DNA of 64,000 nt from Bradyrhizobium sp. BTAi1 (lineage in GTDB: Bacteria > Pseudomonadota > Alphaproteobacteria > Rhizobiales > Xanthobacteraceae), in the NCBI RefSeq assembly GCF_000015165.1, contig NC_009485.1, positions 620,001-684,000 on the forward strand, read 5' to 3'. The notes beneath the pieces are model-generated. The model was given only the letters and a program-made list of their open reading frames with translations. It was not told the origin of the DNA and did no database searches. Both the position numbers and the translations under genes were made by a program. This document shows positions 8,413-17,615 of this stretch, piece after piece; position 1 is the stretch's first letter; each line of letters begins with the position of its first letter.

Positions 8413-9644
8413 GTGAGGTCGATCAGTCGCTTCCGCAAAAGGCATCGTGGCAGATCGGGTATCGCTGGATCGTGCTCGTCGTTGCGTCGATGGCGCAGGC
8501 AACCGCCTCGGTCGTGTCGCAGGGATCCTATGTGATGGTGCCGTTCTGGCGGGAGGCGTTCGTCCTGAGCGAGGCGCAGACCGGGGCGCTGCTTGCTGCC
8601 ATGAATGGAGGGCAGATCCTCTCCATGATCCCGCTGGGCACGGCGATCGATCGTTATGGCGAGCGCGTGGTCGTCGGCGTCACCATGCTGGCGATGAGTG
8701 CCGTATCATTCGCGATCGGACATTTTGTCGACAGCTATGTCGGGCTTCTGTTTGGTCTGGTGGCGCTCGGCGCGTTCTACGCATCGGTGCAGCCTGGCGG
8801 CACGCGCGCGATCCTCAAATGGTTTCCCCCCAGCGAGCGCGGCTTCGCCATGGGCATCCGCCAATCCGGCCTGCCGCTGGGAACGGCGGCGGCGGCATTG
8901 CTGCTTCCGGCGCTTGCAATCAGTGCCGGCTGGCGCAACGTCACCCTCGTGCAGGCCGGCATCGGCATGGCCGGTGCGTTGCTTTTCCTCGCCCTGCACC
9001 GCGATCGGGATCTGCCGCCCCAAGGTGGCGCAAAGGGGCGCATTCCGTTCTTCGCTCTCGTCAAGATCATCAACGAGACACCTGGATTCAAGGCGACATT
9101 GGCCGCCGGCGCCATCATGGCGGGATTCCAGTACACCTTCTCGACCTTCGTCGTCGTGTACCTCGCGTCGGCCGTCAAGGCGCAGCTCCTGACGGCTTCG
9201 TCGTTATTCGCGCTGACTCAGATCGTAGGCGTAGTGGGACGCGTATCGCTGGTCTCGATCAGCGACCGGCTCTGGCCCGGGCGGCGCACCCGAACGCTGC
9301 GCTGGCTGATGATCTCCTGCGCGGGTCTCACGCTGTCCCTGTTGATGCTGCCCGCTGGGGCCTCGACCGGCCTGCTGGTGCCGCTATTGGCCGCCTTCGG
9401 TCTCGCCGGCATCGGCTGGTATCCGGTCTGGCTGCTCCAGGTGGGCGAAAATGCACCGAAAGAGGCGGTGGCTGCGACCGTGAGTTTCGCCATGACGCTC
9501 AACCTCGTCGTGATCAGCCTCTCGCCGCCGCTCTTTGGATTGATTGCCGATCTCGGCGGGTATGTCGCTGCTTGGATCGCGGTTGCGGTCGGCGTGACGA
9601 TCGGCGCGCTCGCGCTGCGTGAGCGTCGGGTCCCCGTCGCATGA
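8409..9644 (+). CDS. MFS transporter (paralogue of the gene at 2114-3352)
   Basis: 411 residues, about 12 membrane segments. The N-terminal block SQGSYVMVPFWREAF, GTAIDRYGERVVV and QPGGTRAILKWFPPSERGFAMGIRQ match the equivalent positions of the MFS protein at 2114-3352 closely, indicating a duplication within the same region or recruitment of two related permeases. It is translationally coupled to the cupin gene. It probably imports or exports a carboxylate or amino-acid-like compound processed by the local aminotransferases and oxidoreductases; the substrate is not determined. Confidence 0.85.
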   Translation: MSEVDQSLPQKASWQIGYRWIVLVVASMAQATASVVSQGSYVMVPFWREAFVLSEAQTGALLAAMNGGQILSMIPLGTAIDRYGERVVVGVTMLAMSAVSFAIGHFVDSYVGLLFGLVALGAFYASVQPGGTRAILKWFPPSERGFAMGIRQSGLPLGTAAAALLLPALAISAGWRNVTLVQAGIGMAGALLFLALHRDRDLPPQGGAKGRIPFFALVKIINETPGFKATLAAGAIMAGFQYTFSTFVVVYLASAVKAQLLTASSLFALTQIVGVVGRVSLVSISDRLWPGRRTRTLRWLMISCAGLTLSLLMLPAGASTGLLVPLLAAFGLAGIGWYPVWLLQVGENAPKEAVAATVSFAMTLNLVVISLSPPLFGLIADLGGYVAAWIAVAVGVTIGALALRERRVPVA

Positions 9645-10175
9645 CCGACGCGCGTGACCGCGAGGCATCGGGCGTTGCGCGGCATTGAGGGAGTGCCGCT
9701 CGACGGGGAGCGCGCGCGAGAGCTGTGAGACCGGCGCCGGCCGCGCGCAAGTCTGCGGCGGCGGCGCTCGTCTGTGCGATGCGCAGACGGCGCGCGGCCT
9801 CCGATGACTGCGGATGCGTTCGCGCGACACGGCTTGAAATTCACAACCCGCATTCACAACCTGCACCAGTGAAGCTCGGTCGCCATTTGCGCTGGGACAT
9901 CTGCTGCTGTCGATGGCATTGAGCTGCAGCCAGCGCCGGCGAGGTGCGGGCGGATCGCCATGATGTCGCAAACGCGCGTGTCGTTGGTCGCGAAGGTCGA
10001 ACTATATATTCGCTTCGATATCAGGCGATCACAGCACCGGACATCGGACGACAAATCCGCTGGGATCGACGCTGCATGATAGAGCCAGATATAGCTTCTG
10101 AACGGTTCGCGGCCGTCTTAGTCTTGCATCAATGGTCTTGATGGACGTCGTGGTCCGATCTGATGGAGTAGACTG
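9645..10175. other. Intergenic region before the lactonase-like gene
   Basis: 531 bp with no convincing gene. Its right end, around 10000-10030, is AT-rich (TATATATTCGCTTCGATATC) and probably contains the promoter of the metallo-hydrolase gene. No hairpin with a T-tract was seen after the MFS gene. Confidence 0.3.
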
Positions 10176-11006
10176 GTGTACGAGGTTTTTGCGCTCCACG
10201 TGGCGTCCGATCCGCATCGTACGGTGGGGAAGAACTTCTTTTTCGATGCGCTGCCTGCCGATGTCGATACGGCGATGCCCCAGGATTATTTCTTCTGGGT
10301 GATCCGTGGAGATGATCGCGCCATCGTGGTCGACACGTGTTTCCTGGGCCGTGCGGCTGAGCGCCGCGGCAGGGTGATGCACGCATTGCCAGGGGTGCTG
10401 CTTCGTGAGCTCGGGATCGCGCCGGCGAGTGTCACGGATCTTGTCATGACCCACCTGCATTGGGATCACGCCGGTGCGCTCAGTGAGTTTCCGAATGCGA
10501 GAGTGTTCGTGCACGATGAAGAGCTCGCCTATTGCACCGGTCCCGCGATGCTGTATCCGCAGGTCAGCAAGATCTACGACGTCTCCGATATTCAGAACGT
10601 GTTGGGGCTGCTGTTCGCCGGGCGGCTGAGGCTCATTTCCGCCGATCGGGAGACGCTGTTCCCTGGCATCGTGGCCGCGAAAGTGGGCGGGCATACGCCG
10701 GGGAGCCTGGCGCTGCAGGTGACCACCGAACGTGGCGTCATCGTGCTTGCATCGGATGCGGCGCACTTCTGGGCCAACTACAGCCGGCGGAGCCCATTTC
10801 CCATCCTGGATAGTTTCCCGCAGGCGCTGCGTGCCTTCGACGATATCGAACGACTTGCGCTCGGCGAGCTGCATCGGGTCGTCCCCGGTCATGATCCGCT
10901 CGTGCGTTCGGCGTTTCCGTCGTTGGGTCGGAATGAACGGATCAGTTGTCTTCATGAGCGGCCGGTCGCCGACATTGCCTCCCTCGTGGCGGCTCAGTTC
11001 TCCTGA
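10176..11006 (+). CDS. Metallo-beta-lactamase-fold hydrolase, N-acyl homoserine lactonase-like
   Basis: 276 residues. The di-zinc signature HLHWDH is at residues 93-98, followed by the other metal ligands in GGHTPGS, ASDAAH and PGHD. The HxHxDH-H-D arrangement and the overall length match AHL lactonase/AttM-like enzymes. Such proteins hydrolyse lactones, including acyl-homoserine lactone signals and gamma-butyrolactone. The start is GTG with a GGAG seven bases upstream. The catabolic surroundings (oxidoreductases, permeases) make a metabolic lactone as plausible as a quorum signal. No signal peptide was seen, so it is cytoplasmic. Confidence 0.75.
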   Translation: MYEVFALHVASDPHRTVGKNFFFDALPADVDTAMPQDYFFWVIRGDDRAIVVDTCFLGRAAERRGRVMHALPGVLLRELGIAPASVTDLVMTHLHWDHAGALSEFPNARVFVHDEELAYCTGPAMLYPQVSKIYDVSDIQNVLGLLFAGRLRLISADRETLFPGIVAAKVGGHTPGSLALQVTTERGVIVLASDAAHFWANYSRRSPFPILDSFPQALRAFDDIERLALGELHRVVPGHDPLVRSAFPSLGRNERISCLHERPVADIASLVAAQFS

Positions 11007-11151
11007 GAGAAGGCGCCCCCGCATTCACGACGCCGGCACGCAGCGCGAGCCGGGTCGGGCCGGTGCGGCAGGAAGACGGCTTCAACGGCGCTTCGCAGAT
11101 CGAGAGCGTGCGCGTTGGCTGCATGGCTCAAGCGAGCATCGGAGATGACGG

Positions 11152-12276
11152 ATGAATGACGCGTATGAGGTGGACACTGTCATCGTTGGAGCGGGCATCG
11201 TGGGGGTTGCGCTGGCTCGGGAGCTGGCGTCCGCCGGGCGCGACGTGCTGGTCATCGAACGCGAGAAGCGCCATGGGCAACATCAGTCGTCGCGCAACAG
11301 CGGGGTGATCCATGCCGGATTCTACTACCCGTCCGGCAGTCTGAAAGCGCGTCTGTGTTGCGGGGCCAATCGGGATCTCTATCGCTACGCGGAGAGCCGG
11401 GGCATCCCGCACAAGAAGGTCGGCAAGCTTGTCGTCGCGGCAAACGCAGATGAGGTGGTTGGCCTGCAGCGGCTCGCCGCCCGCGGCGCCGAATGCGGGG
11501 TCGACGGACTCGAGATTCTCGATGCGGACCAGGCGCGGCGGTTGGAGCCTCAATTGTCGTGCTTCGCGGCCATTCTGTCGCCGTCGACCGGCGTCATCGA
11601 TCCGCTGGCCTATCTGTTGTCGTTGCGCGGCGAGGCCGAAGCCGCAGGTGCGTCATTCGCGATGAGCTGCCGTGTGGTGCGAGGCGAACTGGGGACTGCT
11701 GGTTGGCGGCTCTGGCTGGCGGCTGAGGAGGGCATGGTCCAATTGGAGTGCCGGTTGCTGCTCAATTGCGCGGGCGTTGAGGCGCCGATGCTTGCCGCTT
11801 GTCTGGAAGGTTATCCTGCCGACCGTGTGCCGCCTCACTATCTGGCTAAGGGGCACTTCTTCACCTGCACGGCTCCTGTCCCATTCAACCGGCTGGTTTA
11901 CCCCGTTCCCGGCAGCGTCGGTCTTGGTGTTCACTTGACCCTGGACGTTGACGGCAGCGCCAAATTCGGCCCGGATGTCGAACTCGTCGAGCGGATGTCC
12001 TATGACGTGCCGCCGGCGCGGGCCGAAGGATTCTACGCTGCAATTCGAAAATTCTGGTCCGGTCTTCCCAACGCGAGTCTTCAGCCGTCCTATGCGGGGA
12101 TACGCGCCAAAATCGGCTCTGTTGGCGCCTCCCAGGATTGGGTCGTCGACATGCCGTCCGACCATGGCGTTGGAGGGCTCGTCAATCTATTCGGCATCGA
12201 ATCGCCTGGCATGACGTGTGCCGTTGCGTTGGCGCAAGAGGTATCGCGGCGGCTTCGCGTCGAGTCTCTCCTGTGA
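11152..12276 (+). CDS. FAD-dependent oxidoreductase, L-2-hydroxyglutarate oxidase-like (DAO superfamily)
   Basis: 374 residues. The FAD-binding GAGIVGVALARELA is near residue 13. The diagnostic run SSRNSGVIHAGFYYPSGSLKARLC, near residues 44-66, is characteristic of the L-2-hydroxyglutarate dehydrogenase/LhgO family. A second cofactor region, LLLNCAGV, lies near 200, and the C-terminal GGLVNLFGIESPGMT closes the fold. It likely oxidises an L-2-hydroxy acid (2-hydroxyglutarate or a relative) to the keto acid, which would link to the 2-oxoglutarate-dependent transaminases nearby. GGAG precedes the ATG at a normal distance. The family is well supported; the specific substrate is an inference. Confidence 0.82.
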   Translation: MNDAYEVDTVIVGAGIVGVALARELASAGRDVLVIEREKRHGQHQSSRNSGVIHAGFYYPSGSLKARLCCGANRDLYRYAESRGIPHKKVGKLVVAANADEVVGLQRLAARGAECGVDGLEILDADQARRLEPQLSCFAAILSPSTGVIDPLAYLLSLRGEAEAAGASFAMSCRVVRGELGTAGWRLWLAAEEGMVQLECRLLLNCAGVEAPMLAACLEGYPADRVPPHYLAKGHFFTCTAPVPFNRLVYPVPGSVGLGVHLTLDVDGSAKFGPDVELVERMSYDVPPARAEGFYAAIRKFWSGLPNASLQPSYAGIRAKIGSVGASQDWVVDMPSDHGVGGLVNLFGIESPGMTCAVALAQEVSRRLRVESLL

Positions 12277-13320
12277 TGAGGATTGGACGCGAGCTTCCAA
12301 GGATTGCCGACTTGGATTCGAAAGCGGCGGAAGCCGGATTGGAGGCATCGCCGGCCGCTTCGCAATCTTGACCGCGCGAGAGATCCTGTTCATCGCGATC
12401 GGTGGATCATCGCTCTGAAAGGCCAGCTCTAACCTGATCGACAACTCAGCACCTGTCCTGCCTGCCGTCAGGCGGCGCTGGCGAGGTGCAGCTATCAAGT
12501 CCTGTGCTGCGCGCATGAGAATGCGCCGAATGCCCTGCCGGCATCGATAGATGCTGCCTAACGTCGATCGTGCTGCAATCATCTCCGAGGCCGTGTGATC
12601 CCATTCATGCCGTGGCGGGGGTGGTCGCTCGATCCGTTTCACCGAAATGTCACTTTCGACGTCGTGAGTTCACCGCAATCGAGCTCGACAATCATGCTGA
12701 GTCATCGCGAAGCGATGCCTCTGCTCGGCTGTGTTGCGTAAGGCTCAGCTGAGTGCCGCCATCGCCGAGATGAGCCTAAGGCGTCCTCGCAGCGGCTGAC
12801 TTCCGCCGGGAAGGCCGTGCGCATAGGCGCGCTCCGGGAAATCGGTCCCCTGCACGCAGCAATCAAATTGAGACAGATTCGATGCACGCAACTCATCGGC
12901 GTGGCATCTGTTTGGCGGCATCTTCAAATGCGCTGCATCGTTTAGACATCGTCCGTCTCCGGGAAAATGCCATGCGTACATTCGGGAAGTATGTCCCGTG
13001 GCGCGCCTTAGGATGAATCTAAACGATAGGGTCAGATAATTAGATGATCGATCGTCGAGGCATTCTAATTAGTCGCGAACGCATTTGCGTTGCGGCCGCT
13101 CGAATGTCGCCCTAAGCAAAGCGGTAAACAAGTAAGGGCAATCTGTGATCGGTTTGTCGGCGTGAACGCTACCTTAGCGGGTAAGCTTCTAAGGAAGCCG
13201 ACCGCAGCGTGATCAGCGTCCTCAGAAGCAGATGCCGAGTCGACTCGTTATCCGCGGTCACCGCAGGCCGATCGTGGGATCAATGCGGCATGCTGGCCTG
13301 TGTTGGGGAGTTTGGTGGGA
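12277..13320. other. Long regulatory-looking intergenic region upstream of the siderophore receptor
   Basis: About 1.04 kb with no protein-like frame. The right third is AT-richer than the surroundings and carries several dyads: a 10-bp inverted repeat ATCGTTTAGA/TCTAAACGAT (12937-12946 and 13018-13027), TAATTAGA/TCTAATTA (13037-13044 and 13064-13071), the compact palindrome AACGCATTTGCGTT (13078-13091), and a small hairpin GCTTC/GAAGC at 13185-13198. This is probably the control region of the iron-uptake locus. Confidence 0.4.
12937..13091. promoter_or_regulatory. Cluster of inverted repeats upstream of TonB receptor (candidate iron-responsive operators)
   Basis: Three perfect inverted repeats lie within 155 bp, about 230-385 bp before the receptor start. 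The TTTAGA...TCTAAA halves resemble half-sites of the rhizobial Irr iron-control element as I remember it, but they are 71 bp apart rather than contiguous. The palindrome AACGCA-TT-TGCGTT is the most compact dyad. No Fur box or cobalamin riboswitch signature was seen. Function is inferred only from position. Confidence 0.35.
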
Positions 13321-15582
13321 ATGCGGCGTACTCGCGTGGGGGGAGCAGTAGCTCCATTTGTTGCGACTTTGTTGGGTGGAGTGACGTTGTTCGAGATGCC
13401 CGCCCATTCTCAGCCGCAGGCTGAAATGGCGCTGCCGCCCGTGACGGTTGATGCCCCCACGGCTCGGTCGACTCGCGCCGTGCCAGCCAAGCGGCCTCCC
13501 GCACGCACTCGGTCCGCCTCGCGGCGCAGCGCGCCGCCGCCCCCGTCACGCGCTGATCGCGCACCGGAGGCGTCATCGCCCGGCGTCGCGCCGGCCTTTG
13601 CCGGCGGTCAGGTCGCTCTCGGGGGACGCGTGGGGCTGCTCGGAAATGTCCCTACGATGAAGTCGCCCTTCAATGTCGCCAGCTATACGGACAATTTGAT
13701 CCGGGACCGGCAGGCCGCGACAGCGGCGGATGCGCTGATCCTTGATCCCTCCGTGCGCAGCACTCATCCGGGCGGCGGTGTGCTCGACTCCTTCAACATT
13801 CGCGGCTTTCCGATCGGCGAAGGCAACAGCGGGGAATTCGCCTTCGAGGGCCTCTACGGAATCGCGCCGACCTATCGGCTGTTCACCGACTATATCGAGC
13901 GCATCGAGGTGCTCAAAGGGCCTTCGGCTGCGCTGTCGGGCGCCGCGCCGAATGGCGGCGTCGGTGGTGTCATCAATGTCGTGCCCAAGCGCGCCGGGGA
14001 GGATCTGACCCGCTTCACGCTGGATTACGGCTCGACCGCCCGGTTCGGAGGGCAATGGGACGTCGCGCGACGCTATGGTGCCGGGCGGGAATGGGGCGTG
14101 CGCGCGAGCGGCAGTCTGCGGGGCGGTGATACGCCGATCGACCGTCAGTCTGAGACGACCGGCGTTGGCTCGCTTGCCCTCGACTACCAAGGCCAGCGCT
14201 ACAGGTCCTGGCTCTATCTGCTCGCCCAGACCGATCGGTTCGACGCGCCCGTACGGCCTTTCCTGATGGCTCCCGGTGTGCAGGTGCCGAAGGCGCCGGA
14301 CGGCAAGTTGAATGTCACCCAGCCCTGGGAATGGTCGCGCATCGACGACAAATCCGTGTTGTGGCGGAACGAATATGATCTGAGCAATCAGGTCACGCTG
14401 TTCGGCGATATCGGCGGCTCGCGAACCGATGTGTCACGCTTCTTCGGCCTGCCGACGATCATCAATGCGCGTGGCGATACCACGTCGACGCCGCAATTCT
14501 TTGGGCTGAACATCGATCGATACACCTATGATGGCGGATTCCGCGCGCGATTTGACACCGGAATTGTTCACCATGCCCTGACTGTCCAGGCTTCGGTCTA
14601 TCATGACGAGCTGTACCGGCGCTTGACCAACGGAACGCTTGTCACCTCGAACATCTACAGTCCGAGCCTCGGTGCCACTCAGTTCGTGAACGATATGCCG
14701 GGGCGTCCGCGGCTCTCGGACAGCACGCTCACTGGCGTGTCGGTCGCTGATACGCTGTCAGTGCTCGACGAGCGCGTGTTGTTGACCCTGGGCGTCCGGC
14801 GCCAGGGTATCGAGGCGAATAATTATCTGTCCAATGTTGGAACGCTGACGTCGTCCTACGACAAGAGCGCGACCACGCCCGTGGTTGGCCTCGTGATCCG
14901 TCCCTTGGAGCACCTGTCTCTGTATGCAAACTACATCGAAGGCCTCAGCCGCGGTGACGTCGCGCCGCAGCAAGCTTCGAATTTCGGCGAGGTTCTCGCT
15001 CCCTATGTCGCAAGACAATATGAGGCCGGCATCAAGGTCGATTTCGGCCGGCTCGCGACCACTCTCAGCGGCTTCGAGATCTCGAAGGCGAGCGGGGAGC
15101 TGTTTGCGGGGCGCTTCGCGGCCACCGCCGAGCAAAGGGTACGGGGGATCGAGCTCAACGTTGCCGGCGAACTCACGCAGAGCGTCCGCGTGCTCGGAGG
15201 CTTGGCGATTCTGGATGGGACCCTGACCAAGAGCGCGGTCGCGTCCAATGTGGGCCATACCCCCATCGGCGTTCCGAACCTGCAGGCCAATCTTGGCCTC
15301 GAATGGGACCTGCCGTGGGTCGCAGGGCTCACTTTGAACGGCGCCGTCATCTATACGGGCAAGCAATTCATCGATGCGGGCAACAGCCAGTCCATTCCGG
15401 ATTGGGCGCGGCTCGACCTCGGGGCCCGCTACACAACGATGATCAACGGCAAAAAGACGGTGCTCCGCGCGAATATCCAGAACGTGACCGGGGAGAGCTA
15501 CTGGTCAAGCGTGGCGTCATTCGGGACTTTCTTCCTCGGTGCGCCGCGCACCTACCTGCTGTCGATGAGCGTGGACATGTAG
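13321..15582 (+). CDS. TonB-dependent siderophore receptor
   Basis: 753 residues from the ATG; a GTG seven codons upstream is possible. It has a signal peptide (about residues 1-31, ending in AHSQ) and a Pro/Arg/Ser-rich linker to about residue 90. The plug domain contains [11 protein letters not shown] and [29 protein letters not shown], and a 22-strand-type beta-barrel runs to the C-terminus. The last residue is Met rather than aromatic, which is mildly unusual. This outer-membrane protein should take up a ferric siderophore using TonB energy. It lies directly before the siderophore biosynthesis operon on the same strand, so the cognate ligand is probably the product of that operon. No binding-protein-dependent ferric-siderophore ABC transporter is present nearby. 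Confidence 0.9.
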   Translation: MRRTRVGGAVAPFVATLLGGVTLFEMPAHSQPQAEMALPPVTVDAPTARSTRAVPAKRPPARTRSASRRSAPPPPSRADRAPEASSPGVAPAFAGGQVALGGRVGLLGNVPTMKSPFNVASYTDNLIRDRQAATAADALILDPSVRSTHPGGGVLDSFNIRGFPIGEGNSGEFAFEGLYGIAPTYRLFTDYIERIEVLKGPSAALSGAAPNGGVGGVINVVPKRAGEDLTRFTLDYGSTARFGGQWDVARRYGAGREWGVRASGSLRGGDTPIDRQSETTGVGSLALDYQGQRYRSWLYLLAQTDRFDAPVRPFLMAPGVQVPKAPDGKLNVTQPWEWSRIDDKSVLWRNEYDLSNQVTLFGDIGGSRTDVSRFFGLPTIINARGDTTSTPQFFGLNIDRYTYDGGFRARFDTGIVHHALTVQASVYHDELYRRLTNGTLVTSNIYSPSLGATQFVNDMPGRPRLSDSTLTGVSVADTLSVLDERVLLTLGVRRQGIEANNYLSNVGTLTSSYDKSATTPVVGLVIRPLEHLSLYANYIEGLSRGDVAPQQASNFGEVLAPYVARQYEAGIKVDFGRLATTLSGFEISKASGELFAGRFAATAEQRVRGIELNVAGELTQSVRVLGGLAILDGTLTKSAVASNVGHTPIGVPNLQANLGLEWDLPWVAGLTLNGAVIYTGKQFIDAGNSQSIPDWARLDLGARYTTMINGKKTVLRANIQNVTGESYWSSVASFGTFFLGAPRTYLLSMSVDM

Positions 15583-15788
15583 TTGCCGCGTCGCTCGTCA
15601 GCCGGAACGTAAGCGAAGCACGATCATGGATACCGCAACGATCCGTCTGCGGCTCGGTGAGGCGCATGGTCGTGCCTCGCCTCCTCCATCGCTGTGCGGG
15701 GCGCCACGGCTTGCCCTCGCAGCTGGCGCCTCGGGGCAATGTCGCGGCTCTGCTCCAAGGACGTGGTGAACAACAGCCGCTGGGTCAG

Positions 15789-16238
15789 ATGGAGATCGAG
15801 TTGATCGAGATGCAAGTCCGCCTCGTATCGCCCGAAAGCTTGATTCCAACCGAGGACGTCGATCCCGAAAGGGTCATCGCGCTGCAGGCGCAGATCCTCC
15901 GCCAGGATATCTGGACTGTTCCCATTACCATTGAGAAGGACGCGCTGTTCGTCATGGACGGCCACCATCGGCTCACGGTGGCACGTCGCCTGCGACTGGC
16001 GTTCATCCCGGTGGTGCCGCTGGACTACACGGTCGTGCGGTTGGAGAGCTGGCGGCCGGATCTGACGATCACACCCGCATGCATCTTTGCGATGGCGCGC
16101 AGCGGCCGGACCTTTCCATGCAAGACGACGCGACACATCGTCGACCAGGGCCTGCCGAGCTGCAGCCTCTCGCTGGAGGCCTTGCGCCATCCTGCGCCGG
16201 CCAGGCTTGCACCAGCTGACCTCGAGAGAGCCGGGTGA
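15789..16238 (+). CDS. Small ParB/sulfiredoxin-fold protein, SerK/SbnI-like (predicted free serine kinase)
   Basis: About 149 residues; the start is uncertain (ATG at 15789 or 15810, both with weak ribosome sites). The N-terminal part is a ParB-like fold: [18 protein letters not shown], then [18 protein letters not shown] and the signature [14 protein letters not shown]. The C-terminal [10 protein letters not shown] resembles a conserved patch of SerK/SbnI-type free serine kinases. In staphyloferrin B clusters SbnI makes O-phospho-L-serine for SbnA, and this gene sits in the same operon as an SbnA homologue. It is much shorter than SbnI (about 250 residues), lacking the C-terminal domain linked to haem sensing. 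The kinase role is inferred from fold and context. It overlaps the next gene by 1 bp (TGATG). Confidence 0.65.
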   Translation: MEIELIEMQVRLVSPESLIPTEDVDPERVIALQAQILRQDIWTVPITIEKDALFVMDGHHRLTVARRLRLAFIPVVPLDYTVVRLESWRPDLTITPACIFAMARSGRTFPCKTTRHIVDQGLPSCSLSLEALRHPAPARLAPADLERAG

Positions 16239-17605
16239 TGTTGTTGCACGGCCACAAGCTTGGCGCATGTTTGCCGCCTCTTCTGAGGTCCGGCGCCCTG
16301 GCGCTGCTCACCGAAAACGGCGCGATCCTGCACGGCTGGATCGCGCATCATGGCTCCCCAACCCATCTGATCTGGCCTGAAGAGCTGCAGAGCAACATCG
16401 CGTCGCTCAAGTGTGTGCTGCAGGATAGCGGCGTCGCGCACGCGATCTATTATGGAGCGAAGGCCAACAAGTCGCCGGCGCTGTTGGCCGCCGCGCTGGG
16501 CGCCGGCGCAGGCATCGACGTGTCGAGCCTCTATGAGCTGCGCGAGGCAAGGCGCGTCGGTGCGGACGGCGCGCAGATCGTGGCGACCGGGCCGGCGAAG
16601 ACGGCCGCGTTCCACCGCGAGCTCATTGCAGCGAACGCGCTCATTTCGGTCGATTCGCCCGAGGAGCTCGACGATCTCATCGGCAGCTTGCCGTCGGACG
16701 AACGCGAGCCGGTCTGCCCGGTGCTGTTGCGGTTGCGCCCTCACAGCCAGGCGCAAAGCCGCTTCGGCATGCCGGCCGCCGCCATTCGGCGTTGCCTGGC
16801 GCGGATCGCGGACGAGCGCAGATTGCGCCTCGATGGGCTGCACTTTCACTTGGGCGGTTATGATTGGCCGTCGCGCGCGCAGGCGATCGACGAGGTTGCC
16901 GGCCTGATCGGCGAATGCCGCGCACGCGGTTTCTCGCCGCGGATGATCGACATCGGCGGCGGGCTTCCGGCCCAGTATGTCGATCATGACGTCTATCAGG
17001 CGCATCTCGCGGCACAGGCGCCCGAGGATTATCGCACGCGCGAGGTGCCGGCTTCGTTCTATCCCTATGGCGGCAGGCTCTCTGCGGCCACTTGGCTGCG
17101 CTGTCTGCTGCGCGCGCCGCTGGCCGACGGTCGCAGCATCGCGGACTATCTGACCGATGAAGGGCTGGTGCTGGCGATGGAGCCGGGGCGGGCGCTGGCC
17201 GATCACGCGGCGCTGTCGGTCTTCCGGGTGACGCGCGTGAAGGCACTGGCCTGCGATGCGCATGTCCTCTTCGTGGAGGGCAGCAGCTTCAGCGCATGCG
17301 AAACCTGGTTCCGATCCGAATTCCTGGTCGACCCGATCCTGATTCCGCGCGACGCGCGCCCGGCCGGCGCTCCGCCGATCAGAGCCTATCTCGCGGGACA
17401 TAGCTGCCTGGATGACGACGTGCTCTCCAACCGCTGGCTGACCTTTCCGGTCGCTCCGCAAGCGGGAGATCTTCTCGTCTACGCCAATACTGCCGGCTAC
17501 CAGATGGATCTGCTCGAAAATCAGTTCCACCGCCACCCGATGCCGAACCGCCTCTGCGTCGCCCAGGACGGCAAAGGGCAACTCACGCTGATTCCCGATA
17601 CATAG
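16238..17605 (+). CDS. PLP-dependent decarboxylase, fold type III (SbnH/LysA-like), siderophore biosynthesis
   Basis: 455 residues. The alanine-racemase-fold barrel begins with IYYGAKANKSPALL, where the PLP lysine is at 75. HFHLGGYDW near residue 205, IDIGGG near 240 and EPGRALAD (substrate/PLP phosphate region) follow, and the beta domain contains GHSCLDDDVLS with the catalytic cysteine of meso-DAP/ornithine/citryl-Dap decarboxylases. In staphyloferrin B synthesis the family member SbnH decarboxylates citryl-2,3-diaminopropionate to the amine arm; a similar step is likely here. The ATG shares a base with the upstream stop codon, so the two genes are coupled. The exact substrate cannot be told from sequence; it is unlikely to be the housekeeping LysA given the operon. 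Confidence 0.85.
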   Translation: MLLHGHKLGACLPPLLRSGALALLTENGAILHGWIAHHGSPTHLIWPEELQSNIASLKCVLQDSGVAHAIYYGAKANKSPALLAAALGAGAGIDVSSLYELREARRVGADGAQIVATGPAKTAAFHRELIAANALISVDSPEELDDLIGSLPSDEREPVCPVLLRLRPHSQAQSRFGMPAAAIRRCLARIADERRLRLDGLHFHLGGYDWPSRAQAIDEVAGLIGECRARGFSPRMIDIGGGLPAQYVDHDVYQAHLAAQAPEDYRTREVPASFYPYGGRLSAATWLRCLLRAPLADGRSIADYLTDEGLVLAMEPGRALADHAALSVFRVTRVKALACDAHVLFVEGSSFSACETWFRSEFLVDPILIPRDARPAGAPPIRAYLAGHSCLDDDVLSNRWLTFPVAPQAGDLLVYANTAGYQMDLLENQFHRHPMPNRLCVAQDGKGQLTLIPDT

Positions 17606-17615
17606 GAGAGGCACA

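Noticed and set aside
12277..13320. Cobalamin riboswitch or Fur box upstream of the TonB receptor
   Set aside because: I looked for the conserved B12-box pattern and for a Fur-like 19-bp dyad and saw neither. The receptor context also points to a siderophore rather than B12.
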